This document shows positions 9,649 through 18,643 of a stretch of DNA of 64,000 nt, piece by piece. Below the pieces are notes generated by a model. It saw only the letters and a list, made by a program, of their open reading frames with translations, was not told where the DNA came from and made no database searches. The DNA is from Micromonospora lupini str. Lupac 08 (lineage in GTDB: Bacteria; Actinomycetota; Actinomycetes; Mycobacteriales; Micromonosporaceae). The first letter of the stretch is position 1; every line of letters starts with the position of its first letter. The stretch lies in contig NZ_HF570108.1 in the NCBI RefSeq assembly GCF_000297395.2, positions 4,037,822 to 4,101,821 of the forward strand, given 5' to 3'. Both the position numbers and the translations under genes were made by a program.

Positions 9649-11124
9649 TCAACGCCCTCCGACGGGTGGCAGCGGCACCGGCGTGCCGGTGGGTTGGACG
9701 GCCAGGCCCAAGTCGCGCAGCGCCTGGGTGATCTCACGGACCTCGCCCGCCGCGCTTGTCACCCGCAGCCGCAACCGCCGCTCCTGAAGGGCCGCGCTGA
9801 TCCGCGCGGGCCTGGTGGACGCCGAGCCGCGCCTGTTGATCCGGTCGATCTCGGCGGCGGCGTCCTCCATCCGGGAGATCGCGTCGAGGATGCGCGGGTC
9901 GGGCGTGAAGCCGGGGTCGTCGCGGCCCAGCCGGGCGAGGGCGTCGCGGAAGTCGGCGGCGTCGCGGCGTAGGTTGACCACGAGGTTGTCGGTGAGCGCG
10001 CTGACCCCGCCGACGCTGCTCGACCGGTGCGACTTGTCGTCGATCAGCCACACCCACCCGTCGTGGCCGATGCCGACCAGGTCGGTGCCGGCGACCTTGA
10101 CGTTGGCGTCCGGGCCCTTGAGGAACAGCTCGATGCTGCTCAGCGAGAACGCCGCGCTGTACTCGCCGAGGACGCCCCGGCCGTAGGTGACCATGTCGTG
10201 GCGCAGGTAGGCGCGGAAGCCGGGGCCGTCGTCGGCACGGCCGCCCCGGTCCCGGAAGCGTCGCCACAGGGTCGCCAGGGCCTCCGGGTTGTGCACGGCA
10301 AGCTGCTGGGTGAGCCAGACGTCGCCGCCGGCCACCACGGCCCGCAGCTCCGGGTCACCGATGCGGGCCAGTGCCTCGGCGAGACGGGCGTCGCTCATCT
10401 GCAGACCGCGCGAGCGGGCCCGACCGAGGTCGTCGACGGCGGTGCGCAACCGGGCCACTTCGTCGGAGCTGAGCCGGCCGCCGAGGCGGGTCTCCAGGTC
10501 GGCGACGGCGGCCCGCTTGCCGCCCTCACTCTCGGCCGCCACCGCACGCCACAGCGCGGCCGGTTCCAGCTCGGCGGCGCGGCGCAGCGCGGCCTGCCGG
10601 TCCGCAGGCATGGCCCGGAACGCGTCGCCGACGATCGCGGCCGGCTCGGCGTGCCGACCGGCCGCGCCGCCGCCGTCGAACTCGCGCAGCAGCGAGTCGG
10701 CGTACGCGGCGGAGTCGTCGGCCAGCCGCAGCGGCGCGTCCCCCACGATGCCGTCGCGGGGTCGGCTCAGCTCGCGCATCTCGGTGTTGAGCTGGTCGAA
10801 GTACTCGCCGAGGGTCGCCACCCGCACCCCGTCGGGGAGGGTGCCGCCCTCCAGCACGTGGTCGAGGATCGCGGCGATGTTGTCCCGCAGCACGGCGATG
10901 CGTTCCAGCCGGTTGAGCGCGTTGCCCAGGTGCAGGTCACCGACGTCGTCGACGATACGGCGGATGAGGTGTTCCAGCAGGCGGCGGGAGCGCACCTCGC
11001 CGGCCTCGCTGTGCGCGGCCACCGTCCGCATGAACTGGCGCAGCCGGGGGTTCGCGTCGGCGGCGGCGTGCACGGCGGCGGCGTCGAGGAACCGGCCGGC
11101 GCGGAACCGGCGCGGCCCGGTCAC
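9649..11124 (-). CDS. Putative PD-(D/E)XK nuclease-like cargo/effector in the injection cluster
   Basis: 491 residues, GTG start overlapping the preceding stop (GTGA). Residues 1-310 are helical and charged. Residues 317-367 contain a pattern matching restriction-endonuclease-fold enzymes: Glu321 in GEYSAAF, Asp348 in AGTDLVGIG, and the D-x-K pair Asp362/Lys364 in WVWLIDDKSHR. The C-terminal 120 residues are helical and Arg-rich. In tail operons a nuclease of this kind could be a delivered toxin or a processing factor. No immunity gene is evident next to it. The motif is visible; catalytic activity and delivery are inferred. Confidence 0.55.
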   Translation of the reverse strand: MTGPRRFRAGRFLDAAAVHAAADANPRLRQFMRTVAAHSEAGEVRSRRLLEHLIRRIVDDVGDLHLGNALNRLERIAVLRDNIAAILDHVLEGGTLPDGVRVATLGEYFDQLNTEMRELSRPRDGIVGDAPLRLADDSAAYADSLLREFDGGGAAGRHAEPAAIVGDAFRAMPADRQAALRRAAELEPAALWRAVAAESEGGKRAAVADLETRLGGRLSSDEVARLRTAVDDLGRARSRGLQMSDARLAEALARIGDPELRAVVAGGDVWLTQQLAVHNPEALATLWRRFRDRGGRADDGPGFRAYLRHDMVTYGRGVLGEYSAAFSLSSIELFLKGPDANVKVAGTDLVGIGHDGWVWLIDDKSHRSSSVGGVSALTDNLVVNLRRDAADFRDALARLGRDDPGFTPDPRILDAISRMEDAAAEIDRINRRGSASTRPARISAALQERRLRLRVTSAAGEVREITQALRDLGLAVQPTGTPVPLPPVGGR

Positions 11125-14100
11125 TGTCGCACCACCGGCACGCGCGGGCCGGACGCGGCGGCGTGCGGCGAGTCGAGCACCATGAGGATGAACCGGGCGC
11201 CCTCCGGGCCGCCGACCGCGCCGCTGAGCATCGCCTCCCGCTCGACGTACGCGAGCACCGGTTCCATCAGCTTCTGCACGACCCGTTCCAGCACCTCGTT
11301 GAGCAGGATCTCGGTGAGGAACCCCTGGAGCAGGTCGCGGGAGGCGGCCTCGACGATCTGCCGGGTGACCCGGCGTACCACGTACCCCCGGGCGGCGCGC
11401 AGCCCCGCGCGGACGCCGAAGCGCAGCGCGACCCGGCCGCCGCGCACGGCCGCGCCGCCGATGGTGCCCACCTCCGGGATCAGCGACAGGGCCAGCCCGA
11501 GGTACGCGGCGAACAGCTCGACCTCGACCTCGGTGCGGGTGAGCACCAGCTCCGGGTCGAGCATGGAGGAGTAGAGGCGCTCGCGCTGGTGGGCGTGCGC
11601 CACGTCGACGGCGGCGACGGCCACCCCGACCACGAAGCCCAGCGGCGGGCAGAGCAGCGACAACGCGATGATCCCCACCATGATGGCGAACGCGCTCAGC
11701 GCCTCCCGGCCCAGCTCGGTGCCGAACAGCTCGTCGACTCCTGTGGCGTAGTAGAGGTTGCCGCCGAAGAACTCGCCGAGCTGCTGGTGGGTGACCAGGT
11801 GGATGCCCTGCAACGCGAACCGTCCACCGGGGATGGTCGCCGACGGGATGTGCTCGCTGATCCGGCTGGACCGGAAGGCGAACCGCGCGTCGGTGCGGGC
11901 GCGGCCCAGCATCTCGGTGTTGTTACGCCGCATGTCCTGCAGCACCCGCCACAGCTCGTCACGGATCGCCGACCGGTCACCGGCGAAGCGGGCCAGCACG
12001 TCGGGCACGTCGGTGATCTGCTTGACCAGCGGGTCGATCCCCTCGGCCTCGCCGCGCTGGATGACGAGCGCCTGCTCGATCTCGGCGAGGGTCCACAGCA
12101 CCGCGTGGGAGTCGCGGATCCGCGTGGCGCCGTCGCGTTCGACGATCTCGCCGGCCGCGCCGGGGCTGGTCAGGGCGGCCTCGGTGGCGAGGAACGCGCT
12201 GGAGATGGCGCGGGCTGCCCCGTACCAGGCGGTGGACGGGTTGGCCACGCTCACCGTGGCGAGGACACCACCGCCGGCGTCGGTGTGCGCGGCAGTCCAC
12301 CGGGCCGCCTCGTGACGGCGCAGCCGCTCGCGCAGCCCCTGCAACTCGGCGTAGTCGGTGAGCTGGGAGACGATCAACCGCTCGAAGATCGGCGCGTACT
12401 GGTCGAAGCGGGCGATCCGCGCCTCGATGCCGGTGCGCGAGCTGAGCAGCAGTTGCACAAGCATGGCCTGGCTGCCGACGACGAACAGGTGCCCGACCGC
12501 GGCCTTGACGGCCGGGCTGAACGCCTGGACGAAGTGCAGGTTCCAGGAGGCGGACGAGTCGATCCAGCCACCCTGGACGCGGGCGAAGTGCTCGGGCTGG
12601 CTGTAGCGGCGCATGACGAGCTGGGCGAGGTGGTCCAGGCGGGGCACCACGCCGGCCAAATGGCGAAGGAACTGCACGGCGGGCGAGGCGACCGGCCGGA
12701 AGTCCAGCGGGCCGAGCCCTCCGGTGCCCTGGGGTACGGGTCGAGTGGACGCCTCACGCTCGGCAGCGCCGACCAGCAGGCTGATGGCCGCGGCCCGGCC
12801 GCGCAGCACGGCGGCGGCCTGGAGGCAGAAGTTCGCCGGGTAGCGGCACGGCTCGCCCATCTGCAGCCGGAACGCGATGTCGTCCATCAGCCGGCGCAGC
12901 TCGTCGCCGTCCGCACCGAGCGCGGCCAGCTCCGGTTCGCCGTTGAACGACGCACACGCGGGCATCGCCGAGTGTCCCGCGCCGACGACGGGGAACCGGC
13001 TGCCCTCGGCGCCGACCGGCGCGCTCGGGCTGCTCGGATCGAAGACGAACCCGCCCCGCCGACCGCTGCCGCTGCCGTCACCGACGCCGCCACCCGGGCT
13101 GGAGCCCGTCCCGTTGCCAGTGCCGTCGCCCGTGCCGTCGCCCGTGCCGGTGCCGCCCGGCCCGCTGCCGGACCCGGTGCCCGTGCCCGTCCCGGCGCCG
13201 GTGCCCGTGCCCGTGCCGCCACCGGGTGGCGCGTTCGGGTCCGGCGGGGCGGCCGGGTGCTGCTCGACGCTGATCGGCAGCAGGTTGGCCGTGCCGGTCC
13301 AGTGCATCGTGGCGTCGGTCTCCTCGGTGCCGACCAGCAGCAGGGACACCCCGCCGATGCTGACCACCACCAGGCAGGTAGGCGTCGCCCCGCCCACCGA
13401 GGCGAGGATCGCCTCGACCCGCCGGGTCACCTCCGCGTCGACGGCCCGCTCGATCTGCGCCTGGTACTCCTCGGCGCTTGTCGTCTCACCGCGCGGCGAG
13501 GCGGTCCGCAGCCGCTGCCGGATGTCGGCGCTCAGCTCCTCGTCGACCATGGCGACCAGGGCGTTCCGGTCGGCTACCGGCCGCCGCTGCACCGTCCCGG
13601 GCTGCGGGCTGGGCACCCGCTCCTCCACCTCGAAGTGCGGCTGCGGCGTGGCCCGGAACACCGTCTCGCCGAACCGCTCGAACGTGAGGACCGACAGCGG
13701 GGTCGTGGTCACCATGATCGCCCAAACCTGGCGTCCGTCGGAGCCGACCACCCGGGCGATGATCCCCTGGGGGGCGCCCGAGGGCAGACCACCGTGCTGG
13801 CGTACCGCCTCGCGGGCCAGCTCGGCGAAGTGGCCCGCCAGGTAGGTGGCCGGGCGCAGCAGCCACTGGTAGGTGACGGCGGGCTGCTCGTCGCCGTCCA
13901 CCGGCACCTCGGCCGCGTCACCACCGTCGTCGTAGGACGGCACCCGGTAGACGGCCAGCAGGTGCCGCATCCGCTGCGGATCGAACAGCTCGGTCGCCGG
14001 TCGGCTCAGCGGCGCGGCCACCCCGGCGGGCAGCCCCGGGTCCAGCCGCGCCGCGCCGAGCACCTCGTCGACGCGCCGGCGCAGCCGGGCCTCGAAGGCC

Positions 14101-14330
14101 CGCCGGTCGTCCGGGGACACCCGCTCGGCGGCGGCGCCGGTCCACCGGAAGTCCGGCGCCGCGGCGCGTACCTCCAGATAGCCGCCGCGCGGCGCGACCA
14201 CCTCCTGCCGGGAGCGTTCCAGGGCGCGGGCCAGGGCCGCGGCGAGCGCGTCGGTCACGGCCGCCGGCCGCTCGGTCACCGACCGGGCGTCCAGCCGGAT
14301 CCGCACCGGCACGTGCACCGAGATGGCCAC
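11121..14330 (-). CDS. Giant multidomain protein with Gly-Thr linker and C-terminal membrane-type helices
   Basis: 1069 residues, GTG start 3 bp after the preceding stop. Residues 1-370 are soluble and charged (GVSLLLVGTEETDATMHW near the end). A linker of about 60 residues made of Gly-Thr/Gly-Ser/Gly-Asp follows. The rest is helical, with a strong hydrophobic stretch near residue 880 (FAIMVGIIALSLLCPPLGFV, then VGVAVAAVDVAHAH) and another near 930 (YLGLALSLIPEVGTIGGAAV). It occupies the place where many phage tails have the tape measure, but the flexible linker and hydrophobic C-terminus also fit a membrane-acting cargo. No family recognised. Confidence 0.6.
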   Translation of the reverse strand: MAISVHVPVRIRLDARSVTERPAAVTDALAAALARALERSRQEVVAPRGGYLEVRAAAPDFRWTGAAAERVSPDDRRAFEARLRRRVDEVLGAARLDPGLPAGVAAPLSRPATELFDPQRMRHLLAVYRVPSYDDGGDAAEVPVDGDEQPAVTYQWLLRPATYLAGHFAELAREAVRQHGGLPSGAPQGIIARVVGSDGRQVWAIMVTTTPLSVLTFERFGETVFRATPQPHFEVEERVPSPQPGTVQRRPVADRNALVAMVDEELSADIRQRLRTASPRGETTSAEEYQAQIERAVDAEVTRRVEAILASVGGATPTCLVVVSIGGVSLLLVGTEETDATMHWTGTANLLPISVEQHPAAPPDPNAPPGGGTGTGTGAGTGTGTGSGSGPGGTGTGDGTGDGTGNGTGSSPGGGVGDGSGSGRRGGFVFDPSSPSAPVGAEGSRFPVVGAGHSAMPACASFNGEPELAALGADGDELRRLMDDIAFRLQMGEPCRYPANFCLQAAAVLRGRAAAISLLVGAAEREASTRPVPQGTGGLGPLDFRPVASPAVQFLRHLAGVVPRLDHLAQLVMRRYSQPEHFARVQGGWIDSSASWNLHFVQAFSPAVKAAVGHLFVVGSQAMLVQLLLSSRTGIEARIARFDQYAPIFERLIVSQLTDYAELQGLRERLRRHEAARWTAAHTDAGGGVLATVSVANPSTAWYGAARAISSAFLATEAALTSPGAAGEIVERDGATRIRDSHAVLWTLAEIEQALVIQRGEAEGIDPLVKQITDVPDVLARFAGDRSAIRDELWRVLQDMRRNNTEMLGRARTDARFAFRSSRISEHIPSATIPGGRFALQGIHLVTHQQLGEFFGGNLYYATGVDELFGTELGREALSAFAIMVGIIALSLLCPPLGFVVGVAVAAVDVAHAHQRERLYSSMLDPELVLTRTEVEVELFAAYLGLALSLIPEVGTIGGAAVRGGRVALRFGVRAGLRAARGYVVRRVTRQIVEAASRDLLQGFLTEILLNEVLERVVQKLMEPVLAYVEREAMLSGAVGGPEGARFILMVLDSPHAAASGPRVPVVRQ
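13060..13229 (-). repeat. In-frame Gly-Thr/Gly-Ser/Gly-Asp repeat linker
   Basis: Within the 1069-residue gene, a run of GTG, GSG and GDG units, encoded by repeats of ggcacgggc-type hexamers on the minus strand, forms a low-complexity linker between the N-terminal and helical C-terminal regions. Such tracts expand and contract by slippage. Confidence 0.9.
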
Positions 14331-14332
14331 CG

Positions 14333-14587
14333 TCAGAACCGCCCGTCCAGGTGCTCGGCGAGGCGGGCCAGCGCGAGGTCGGCGAGCGCGTCGGCGTCGA
14401 GGGCGCCGCCGGCCGCGACCACCTCGATCTCCACCGGGAAGTGGTACGCGATGACGGCGCGATCGTCCTCGGCCACCTGCTCGGCCTGCGCCTCGCTGCC
14501 GGCCGCCGGCAGCACCAGCTCACCCGCGTGCACCAGGGCCAGCCCGGTACGGGTGACCCGGGCGGCGCGGCCCGCTCCGGTCGCCAT
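14333..14587 (-). CDS. Small hypothetical protein downstream of the tube gene
   Basis: 84 residues, ATG with a GGAGGTAG ribosome site. Acidic and Ala-rich: LVHAGELVLPAAGSEAQAEQ, then IAYHFPVEIEVV, then a C-terminal helix. No known domain. Position right after the tube gene fits a tail chaperone or assembly factor, though nothing in the sequence proves it. The next gene starts almost at its stop, so they are co-translated. Confidence 0.6.
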   Translation of the reverse strand: MATGAGRAARVTRTGLALVHAGELVLPAAGSEAQAEQVAEDDRAVIAYHFPVEIEVVAAGGALDADALADLALARLAEHLDGRF

Positions 14588-14613
14588 CTGCTACCTCCGG
14601 TCGATCGTCGGGG

Positions 14614-15042
14614 TCACGGCAGGACGGACGGGTCGCCGGTCTTCGGGTCGACCGAGGCGGCCAGGCTGAAGCCGCTGAAGGTCGCCGCCGGGGCGCCGGA
14701 GATGGTGGCGGTGGTCGGTGTCGCGCTGGTGATCAGGCAGTCCCGCAACACGAACGACGAGAACGACCAGTCGTCGCCGGTGTGCTCCAGCAGCGCGATG
14801 TCGAACAGCTCGCCGTCCAGGGCCAGCTTGGTGAGCCGGCCGGCGACGTCCCCGATCGCCTTGACCGTCATCGTGAAGTTCATCGACACCGGCGCGTGGA
14901 TGGCGCCCAGGTGGGTCACCTCGCACGAGTGCAGCGCCTCGACGTTTAGCGAGAAGGACGGGCTGAACGAGTCGATCGGGCTGATCAACACCGTCTCGGT
15001 GCCCTTGGTGTACTGCACCGCGAGGCGGGTCTTCCACTCCAT
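14614..15042 (-). CDS. Contractile injection system inner tube protein
   Basis: 142 residues, ATG with GGAGGA 8 nt upstream. Size and pattern match tail-tube proteins of Afp/PVC-like and phage systems: MEWKTRLAVQYTKGTETVLI at the N-terminus, beta-rich FSPSFSLNVEALHSCEVTHL, PVSMNFTMTVKAIGD, and SSFVLRDCLITSATPTTAT. Hexameric rings of this protein stack to form the inner tube. It follows the sheath gene after 17 bp, the canonical sheath-tube order. Only one tube gene is present, whereas Afp/PVC clusters carry two. Confidence 0.8.
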   Translation of the reverse strand: MEWKTRLAVQYTKGTETVLISPIDSFSPSFSLNVEALHSCEVTHLGAIHAPVSMNFTMTVKAIGDVAGRLTKLALDGELFDIALLEHTGDDWSFSSFVLRDCLITSATPTTATISGAPAATFSGFSLAASVDPKTGDPSVLP

Positions 15043-15059
15043 GGTCTGGTTCCTCCGGG

Positions 15060-16229
15060 TCAGAACTTGGCCACGAGCGTGACCAGCAGGCGGCTCACGG
15101 CCGGGCCGTACGTGACGGTGACGACCAGGTCGACCGTGCGGTCGGCGCGGGCGGCGGTGACGATCGAGGTGTCGGTGGCGGTACGGGCCACCTCGGGGAT
15201 GGTGAGGATGTCCAGCACCGGGATCTCGACGCGGTAGTCGTCGATGACGGCCTGCCGCTTGAGCGGGCCGAGGATGCCGTCCACCTGGGTCTTGAGCAGG
15301 GTCATGCCCGGTTTGGTGATGCGGGCGTCGCCGACCAGGCCGATGAGGCCGGCGCGGAGCATGAACTCGATCTGGTCGAGGGTGCGGACCAGGTCGACGT
15401 GCAGCAGGCTCGCGTCGGAGGTGAAGAGCCGCCCGTCGGCGAAGTGCAGGCTCTCGCCGGTGATCAGCGTCGGGTCGATGATCGGGGTGAGGTTGGCCTC
15501 GGAGAGGCCCTTGATCTCGGCCGGGCTGTACTGCTTGGCCACCGGGATGGCCACCCCACGGATCTTCTTCAGCACGATGCTGTGGTGCACCGGCAGCCCG
15601 GCCACGGCGGCCATCGCGGCGGTGGCGGCGTCGCCGTCCGCTCCCCGGGCGGCGATCATCACCATCCGGCTGGTGCTGCTCTTGAGTGGGTTCGCCGTGG
15701 CGGTGACGTCCGCGACGTAGGTGGGGACCTTCTCGGTCGCCGGGTTGACCATGGCGAAGCCGATCCGCCGTTGGCCGGCTGCCGACATCGTCTCCACGTG
15801 CGCCTTGAGCGCCTGCAATCCGGTGGGCGCCCCCGCTCCGGCCGGGTTGCCGACGCTCGACTCGTTGGCCAGCGACACCATCGTCACGTCGTCGGCGGCC
15901 TCCAGACCGCCGAGCGCGGCGGCGTAGTCGTCGCCGGCCACCTTGACCCCGTACACCTTCGCCGGCCGCGGGTCCTGCAGGAACGCCAGTTCCAGGGAGT
16001 TGTAGAGGGCGTTGCGGACCACGTTGCCGGCCTGCCGGCGGGCGAAGTTGGTGACGGCGTCGTCGAGGGTCTCGATCCGCACCGGCGTGTTCGCCGGAGC
16101 GGAGCCACCGTCGGCAGTGGACGGCGCCTTGCCCACCACGGCGATGACGCCCGGCGAGCGCTGGGCCAGCGGCGCCGGTGGCGGCACGATCCGGACCTCG
16201 ATGAACGGGAATGCTGCTGTCGGTGCCAC
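15060..16229 (-). CDS. Contractile tail sheath protein
   Basis: 389 residues from a GTG preceded by GGGAGG. The N-terminus (FPFIEVRIVPPPAPLAQRSPGVIAVVGKA) and C-terminus (a half ending AVSRLLVTLVAKF) match sheath proteins, and the C-terminal part (RTLDQIEFMLRAGLIGLVGD, LKTQVDGILGPLKRQAVIDDY) is the conserved sheath domain that forms the extended inter-subunit mesh. Contraction of this sheath drives the tube. A single copy is present, unlike the three sheath paralogues of PVC/Afp. Confidence 0.88.
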   Translation of the reverse strand: MAPTAAFPFIEVRIVPPPAPLAQRSPGVIAVVGKAPSTADGGSAPANTPVRIETLDDAVTNFARRQAGNVVRNALYNSLELAFLQDPRPAKVYGVKVAGDDYAAALGGLEAADDVTMVSLANESSVGNPAGAGAPTGLQALKAHVETMSAAGQRRIGFAMVNPATEKVPTYVADVTATANPLKSSTSRMVMIAARGADGDAATAAMAAVAGLPVHHSIVLKKIRGVAIPVAKQYSPAEIKGLSEANLTPIIDPTLITGESLHFADGRLFTSDASLLHVDLVRTLDQIEFMLRAGLIGLVGDARITKPGMTLLKTQVDGILGPLKRQAVIDDYRVEIPVLDILTIPEVARTATDTSIVTAARADRTVDLVVTVTYGPAVSRLLVTLVAKF

Positions 16230-16305
16230 GGGTCCTCCCGGACGAAGTTGCTGCTGCGGTCGTTGTGCGGCTGCCTGCCGCTGGTGCTGCCAGCGGCCGG
16301 GAGTC

Positions 16306-17247
16306 TCAGGTCGTCAGGGCAGCCAGGCCGATGCCACTGCGGGCGAGCCACTGGCCGGCTCGGGCGAACCGGGCGGCCCGCTTCTGCCCGGCGGTGCCGG
16401 CGTCGCCGCCGGGCCAACCGTCGTCGTCGAACGTCTCGACGGGGACCACCCAGACGGCGACCACCCGGTGCCGCCGCCGGACGTCGTCGGGCGCGGGCGT
16501 CTCCAGCCCCAACTCCTCGGCGCGGGCCCGGACCAGCCGCGTCTCGACGAGCAGGTCGGCGAGGGAGAAGCCCCGGTCGCGGATCAGCACGGCGGCGGCG
16601 AACGGCAGCGGACGGGGCGTGGGCGGCGCGGCCGGCGGGTCCGCGTAGCGCAGCCGCACGGTGGCGCCGGCGGTCTGCCCGCGCATCCGCGCCACCAGGT
16701 CACCCGCGTTCGCGGCGCCGACGCCCGCGAGCAGCCGGTCCAGGTGCGCGTCGGTGAACGCGGCCGGCTGGTGCAGGCCCGCCCGCAGTCGGGCGACCAG
16801 TCGGGTACGACGCTCGGTCTCCAACAGCGCCGGGTCGGTCGGCAACGCGCCGAGGTCGGCGATGATCTGCGGATCGACGTCGAAGGCCGGCACCGCCACG
16901 TCGAGGTCCTCGACCCGGTCCCGGGCGAGGCTCGTGCGGACCACCAGGCTGCCCCGCCAGAGCGCGTCGATGCGCAGCGCGGACCCGCCGAGGCCGTGCA
17001 GGCGCACCCGCAGCTCGGTACGGGTCGTGCCGCCGGAACCCAGCCACTCCCCCTCGGCCAGCGTCGCGGGCGCGGCGGCGAAGCCGAGGGTCAGCTCGTC
17101 GAAGACCGCCGCGTACGGGGGCGCGACAGGCATCGCCTCGGTGTCGTACGCGGCCTCGACCAGGTGGGCCAGCGACGCGTCGTCGAAGACGGCGGAGCGG
17201 GTGCCCGGATCGGCCAACCGCACCAGCACCTGATCGACGAAGTCCAC
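16306..17247 (-). CDS. First gene of the injection cluster, unknown function
   Basis: 313 residues. I choose the GTG at 17247 because GGGGAGG lies 8 nt upstream; a longer in-frame start at 17298 has no such site. The start region reads VDFVDQVLVRLADPGTRSAV, with an acidic, beta-prone middle (RTELRVRLHGLGGSALRIDA). Many related clusters begin with a DUF4255/Pvc16-like terminator before the sheath gene, but I cannot show that similarity. No signal peptide or membrane segment. Confidence 0.6.
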   Translation of the reverse strand: MDFVDQVLVRLADPGTRSAVFDDASLAHLVEAAYDTEAMPVAPPYAAVFDELTLGFAAAPATLAEGEWLGSGGTTRTELRVRLHGLGGSALRIDALWRGSLVVRTSLARDRVEDLDVAVPAFDVDPQIIADLGALPTDPALLETERRTRLVARLRAGLHQPAAFTDAHLDRLLAGVGAANAGDLVARMRGQTAGATVRLRYADPPAAPPTPRPLPFAAAVLIRDRGFSLADLLVETRLVRARAEELGLETPAPDDVRRRHRVVAVWVVPVETFDDDGWPGGDAGTAGQKRAARFARAGQWLARSGIGLAALTT

Positions 17248-17466
17248 CGCACCGGCCTCCCCGCTGCCCCCGCCGGGGCACACCGCCCGGCTGGGCACGA
17301 GGATCGCGAAGGGGCCGTCACCCGAGCGTCACCACCACCGTCACCGCGCCCGGAGCCGGCCCGGACTGTCGGGAACTGAGCACCGACACAGCGATTCGGT
17401 GCCCCCGGCCGGGCACCAGGCGTGATGTGTCGTCCCCCTACCGCGCAGGGCGGGTCCGGGAAGCGG

Positions 17467-17832
17467 TCAGGAGGGCGGGGCCTCGTCGAGGGTGACGCGC
17501 AGCGGGTGCGGGGCGTTGGTGGCGAGGTCGCCGAGCACGGTGAGCAGCAGGGCGTACTGATCGGTCGGCTCGTCGACGAGCAACTGGCCGGCGTCGGTGA
17601 TCAGCAGGGTGAGCGGGCCGGCGTCGAGCCGGTCGGCGAGCACGTCGGAGAGGGCGTCCCAGGTGTCCCCCAGGTACGTCGGCAGGGCCAGCGCGGTGGC
17701 CAGCGCGGCGAACAGGCCGGCCCTGGTCCGGGTAGCCGCTCCGACCAGCACCACCGCGTCGGACACGTCGTGATCGTCGTCGCGGCGGACGATCAGCCAG
17801 TCGGGTGTGCGACTCGCGTTCTCATCGACCAT
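17467..17832 (-). CDS. Barstar-like ribonuclease inhibitor
   Basis: 121 residues from the ATG at 17832, chosen because AGGAGG lies 7 nt upstream; an upstream in-frame start lacks a site. The core TYLGDTWDALSDVLADRL matches the barstar signature (an aromatic residue and Gly-Asp/Asn-x-Trp-Asp-Ala-Leu), followed by a hydrophobic strand (LTLLITDAGQLL). Barstars bind barnase-type RNases in the cytoplasm and protect the producer. The ribonuclease gene is 96 bp upstream on the same strand, so the two probably form a toxin-immunity operon. Confidence 0.8.
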   Translation of the reverse strand: MVDENASRTPDWLIVRRDDDHDVSDAVVLVGAATRTRAGLFAALATALALPTYLGDTWDALSDVLADRLDAGPLTLLITDAGQLLVDEPTDQYALLLTVLGDLATNAPHPLRVTLDEAPPS

Positions 17833-17928
17833 CAGGTGCCTCCTGATCGGACCGGGCGACATCGGACCGGGCAACGTCTGACCGGGGCGACGCGGGCCGG
17901 CCGACCGCCGCCGGCCGGCCCGGGTCGG

Positions 17929-18378
17929 TCAGAGCCGGTAGAAGTCGGTGTAGTGGTTGGGCGAGAACCAGGTGGCCCCGGTGCTGCGGTTCACCACGAT
18001 CCGGTACGCGTCGCGGGCGGCGCCCTGGGTACGCGGATACACGTCGTACTCGTAGTAGGTGGCGTTGGTGGGCAGTTGACCCTCGTAGTTGTAGAACTGG
18101 CCGCCGGCGAAGTTGGACAGCCCGCCGCTCCACGAGTACCAGCCGCGGCTGGTCGGGAAGCCCTTGGCGGACCAGCCGGAGCGGGCGGTACGCGCGTCCG
18201 CGCAGCGGCTGACGGTGCAGGAGCCGTAGACCGCCGCCGACGCGGAGTCGGTCAGGCGAGGGGCCACCACGGACGGGCCGACAAGCGCGGCGGCGACCAT
18301 GGTGAGGAGCAGGGCGAGGGTGGTGGTACGCCGGCGGATCGCGCCGAGCGTGGCCAGCGGGGACACGAGGGTGGACAC
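17929..18378 (-). CDS. Secreted guanyl-specific ribonuclease (RNase Sa/T1 type)
   Basis: 149 residues from a GTG with GGAGG 6 nt upstream. A signal peptide is clear: RRR at 15-17, hydrophobic LALLLTMVAAALVG, and likely cleavage after ASA around residue 48. The mature domain has the microbial ribonuclease layout with three expected catalytic residues: Glu110 (YYEYDV), Arg126 (AYRIVV) and His142 (NHYTDFYRL). It cleaves RNA after guanine in this family. Two cysteines (54 and 59) are close together, unlike the long disulfide of RNase Sa. The downstream barstar-like gene supports a role as exported toxin or scavenging RNase. Confidence 0.85.
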   Translation of the reverse strand: MSTLVSPLATLGAIRRRTTTLALLLTMVAAALVGPSVVAPRLTDSASAAVYGSCTVSRCADARTARSGWSAKGFPTSRGWYSWSGGLSNFAGGQFYNYEGQLPTNATYYEYDVYPRTQGAARDAYRIVVNRSTGATWFSPNHYTDFYRL

Positions 18379-18643
18379 AGGCTGCCTCCAGACCATCCGA
18401 TCCATCGATCCGCGTCGCTGGCGGATCGGAGTCAGTCTCGCCGTTGCCGGCCGCCAGCGACAGCCCTCGCCAGCCCAACTGCTCCACAATGCTCGGTGAA
18501 CCGCGGACGATCGGCCCCTCACCGGGCGGGGGCAGCGGGAGCAGCCCGACGCCGGCCCAACCTGGGGCCATCGGCGCGGCTACGGGCATATCGGTCATCG
18601 GTTGTTAGCGTGACAGACGGATCGGTGACCGTGAAGGGGTGCC

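Noticed and set aside
11163..14669. Plus-strand frame of more than 1100 codons opposite the giant injection-cluster gene
   Set aside because: Shadow of the coding strand: no ribosome site, biased composition, and the minus frame has consistent coupling with neighbours.
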